DNA of 7,451 nt from Acetofilamentum sp. (GTDB lineage Bacteria > Bacteroidota > Bacteroidia > Bacteroidales > JAFGUD01). The DNA is taken from NCBI GenBank assembly GCA_020722645.1, contig DYKL01000168.1, forward strand, positions 1 to 7,451, written 5' to 3'. Position 1 is the stretch's first letter. The number at the start of each line of letters is the position of its first letter. The notes beneath the pieces are model-generated. The model saw only the letters and a list, made by a program, of their open reading frames with translations, had not been told where the DNA came from and did no database searches. The translations under genes and the position numbers were made by a program. This document shows positions 6,360 to 7,451 of the stretch, in pieces.

Positions 6360-7397
6360 ATGGAAAAATTTGACCTACTAAGTACAGTTGAATACGGTGG
6401 CTGTTCTGCTAAATTGTCAGCACAAAAGTTGAGCGAAGCATTGTCGGGGCTTCCGTCAACACCACACCCGAATTTGCTTGTAAATATCGACACACTCGAC
6501 GATGCCGGTGTTTACAAAATTAACGACGAATTAGCCTTAATCCAAACTACCGACTTTTTTTCGCCGGTATGTTCAGACCCTTATGAATTTGGACAAATTG
6601 CAGCAGCCAATGCACTCAGCGATGTTTATGCGATGGGGGGTAAAGTACTGACTGTTCTTAACATTGTAGCATTTCCTGCCAATGTTCCTCTTTCGATTTT
6701 AAAAGAAATTATCAGAGGTGGCATTGATAAAGTTATAGAAGCCGGAGGTCTTATTATGGGTGGACATACAATTGTTGATGATGTGCCTAAATATGGTCTT
6801 GCTGTAACAGGAACCGTTCACCCTAATAGATACATCAGCAATGCAGCAGCAAAAGAAGGTGATGTGCTTATACTGACAAAACCAATAGGTGCCGGAGTAG
6901 TAATGGCTGGCAAAAGAATCGGCGAAACTACCAACGAAAACTATAAAAAAGTTTTGGATTCTATGAAACAATTGAATTTGCAAGCTGCAGAAATAATGCA
7001 AAAATATAATGTTAAATGTGCAACTGACATCACAGGTTTCGGACTTGCCGGACACGCTCTAAAAATGGCTCAAGCAAGTAATGTAACTTTGAAATTCAAT
7101 GTTGGTAATGTACCTCTCTTTGATGGAGCATACAAACTTGCCGAACTTGGTTGTTTACCCGGAGCATGTTTCAGAAATATGGAATATGTCGAAAATCAAA
7201 CACATTTTGCCTCAAAAATTTCTTACGAACATAAAATGCTAATGACCGATGCTCAGACTTCAGGCGGTTTATTGATGTGTTGTAAAGATAATATTGTAGA
7301 AAATATTATTTCAGATTTAAAAAATGCAAGATATCCCAACGCTGCTATAATTGGAGAAGTGGTTAATAAACAAAATAATTGGCTGTATTTCATATAA
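6360..7397 (+). CDS. selD: Selenide, water dikinase (selenophosphate synthetase) SelD
   Basis: SelD makes selenophosphate, AMP and phosphate from selenide, ATP and water, giving the Se donor for SelA. The 345 residues match the usual length. The N-terminal catalytic segment reads EYGGCSAKL, so the redox-active residue is Cys15 rather than selenocysteine, with Lys18 where E. coli has Lys20. The metal and ATP aspartates are all in place: Asp48 (TLDDAGV), Asp65 (TTDFFSP), Asp88 (LSDVYAMGG) and Asp223 (TDITGFGLAGH). GGHT (134-137) and DAQTSGGLL (297-305) are also present. The start lies four bases after DUF3343. The second Cys of the E. coli CGCK motif is Ala17 here; that residue is not essential in the E. 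coli enzyme. It closes the operon, and no clear terminator hairpin follows. Confidence 0.98.
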   Translation: MEKFDLLSTVEYGGCSAKLSAQKLSEALSGLPSTPHPNLLVNIDTLDDAGVYKINDELALIQTTDFFSPVCSDPYEFGQIAAANALSDVYAMGGKVLTVLNIVAFPANVPLSILKEIIRGGIDKVIEAGGLIMGGHTIVDDVPKYGLAVTGTVHPNRYISNAAAKEGDVLILTKPIGAGVVMAGKRIGETTNENYKKVLDSMKQLNLQAAEIMQKYNVKCATDITGFGLAGHALKMAQASNVTLKFNVGNVPLFDGAYKLAELGCLPGACFRNMEYVENQTHFASKISYEHKMLMTDAQTSGGLLMCCKDNIVENIISDLKNARYPNAAIIGEVVNKQNNWLYFI

Positions 7398-7404
7398 TTT
7401 TTTT

Positions 7405-7435
7405 TTTGCATATTAAGATAAATAAAGTAATTTTG
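7405..7435 (+). promoter_or_regulatory. Bacteroidota-type promoter facing out of the window
   Basis: TTTG at 7405-7408 and TAATTTTG at 7428-7435 are separated by 19 bases, which fits the Bacteroidota primary-sigma consensus TTTG-N19-TAnnTTTG. It starts eight bases after the selD stop and points right. It should drive a separate transcript beginning at about 7441, beyond the visible sequence. The gene it serves is not in the window. Confidence 0.7.
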
Positions 7436-7451
7436 CACCAAAAAAAACCAA

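Noticed and set aside
6699..7055. Reverse-strand ORF of 118 codons inside selD
   Set aside because: It lies wholly within a well-conserved selD and has no family features; a shadow of the coding strand. The other reverse ORFs at 1374, 1989, 2543, 4618, 5404, 6176 and 7253 were rejected for the same reason.

Overview
The window carries what looks like a complete bacterial selenocysteine (Sec) biosynthesis and insertion locus, all on the + strand. The order is tRNA-Sec (selC), selA, selB, a cysteine desulfurase-family enzyme, yedF, a small DUF3343-type putative Se/S carrier, and selD. The six protein genes run from 973 to 7397 with junctions from a 17-base overlap to a 4-base gap, so they read as one operon. 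The tRNA gene ends only 28 bases before selA and is probably part of the same transcription unit.

Organism: most likely a member of the Bacteroidota. The DNA is strongly AT-rich and the starts lack clear Shine-Dalgarno sequences. Just past selD there is a textbook Bacteroidota-type promoter (TTTG, 19 bases, TAnnTTTG), and a matching TAnnTTTG box sits just before the tRNA. This is inferred from signals and style, not from a database match. The species cannot be named.

Layout: 1-850 holds no convincing protein gene. It contains short AT-rich repeats, a 155-bp MITE-like element (450-604) with 18-bp terminal inverted repeats, a strong internal hairpin and a 5-bp target duplication (CTTTA), and then a second structured hairpin (679-726) that overlaps a possible 20-codon ORF with an AGGAG ribosome binding site. 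A promoter box (830-837) leads into tRNA-Sec (851-944). From 973 to 7397 come the six protein genes. The last 54 bases hold a promoter facing out of the window.

How the parts work together: known biochemistry of the families has SelD turn selenide and ATP into selenophosphate. SelA uses it to convert seryl-tRNA-Sec into selenocysteyl-tRNA-Sec, and SelB delivers that tRNA to UGA codons marked by a SECIS hairpin. The three middle genes are the less understood part. A PLP enzyme with a catalytic-type Cys, a YedF protein with a TusA-like CPxP site and a small protein with a conserved-looking Cys could form a persulfide/selenide relay that feeds SelD. That relay is inference from gene order and motifs. 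No selenoprotein gene and no selenouridine synthase gene is visible here, so the consumer of the selenium lies outside the window.
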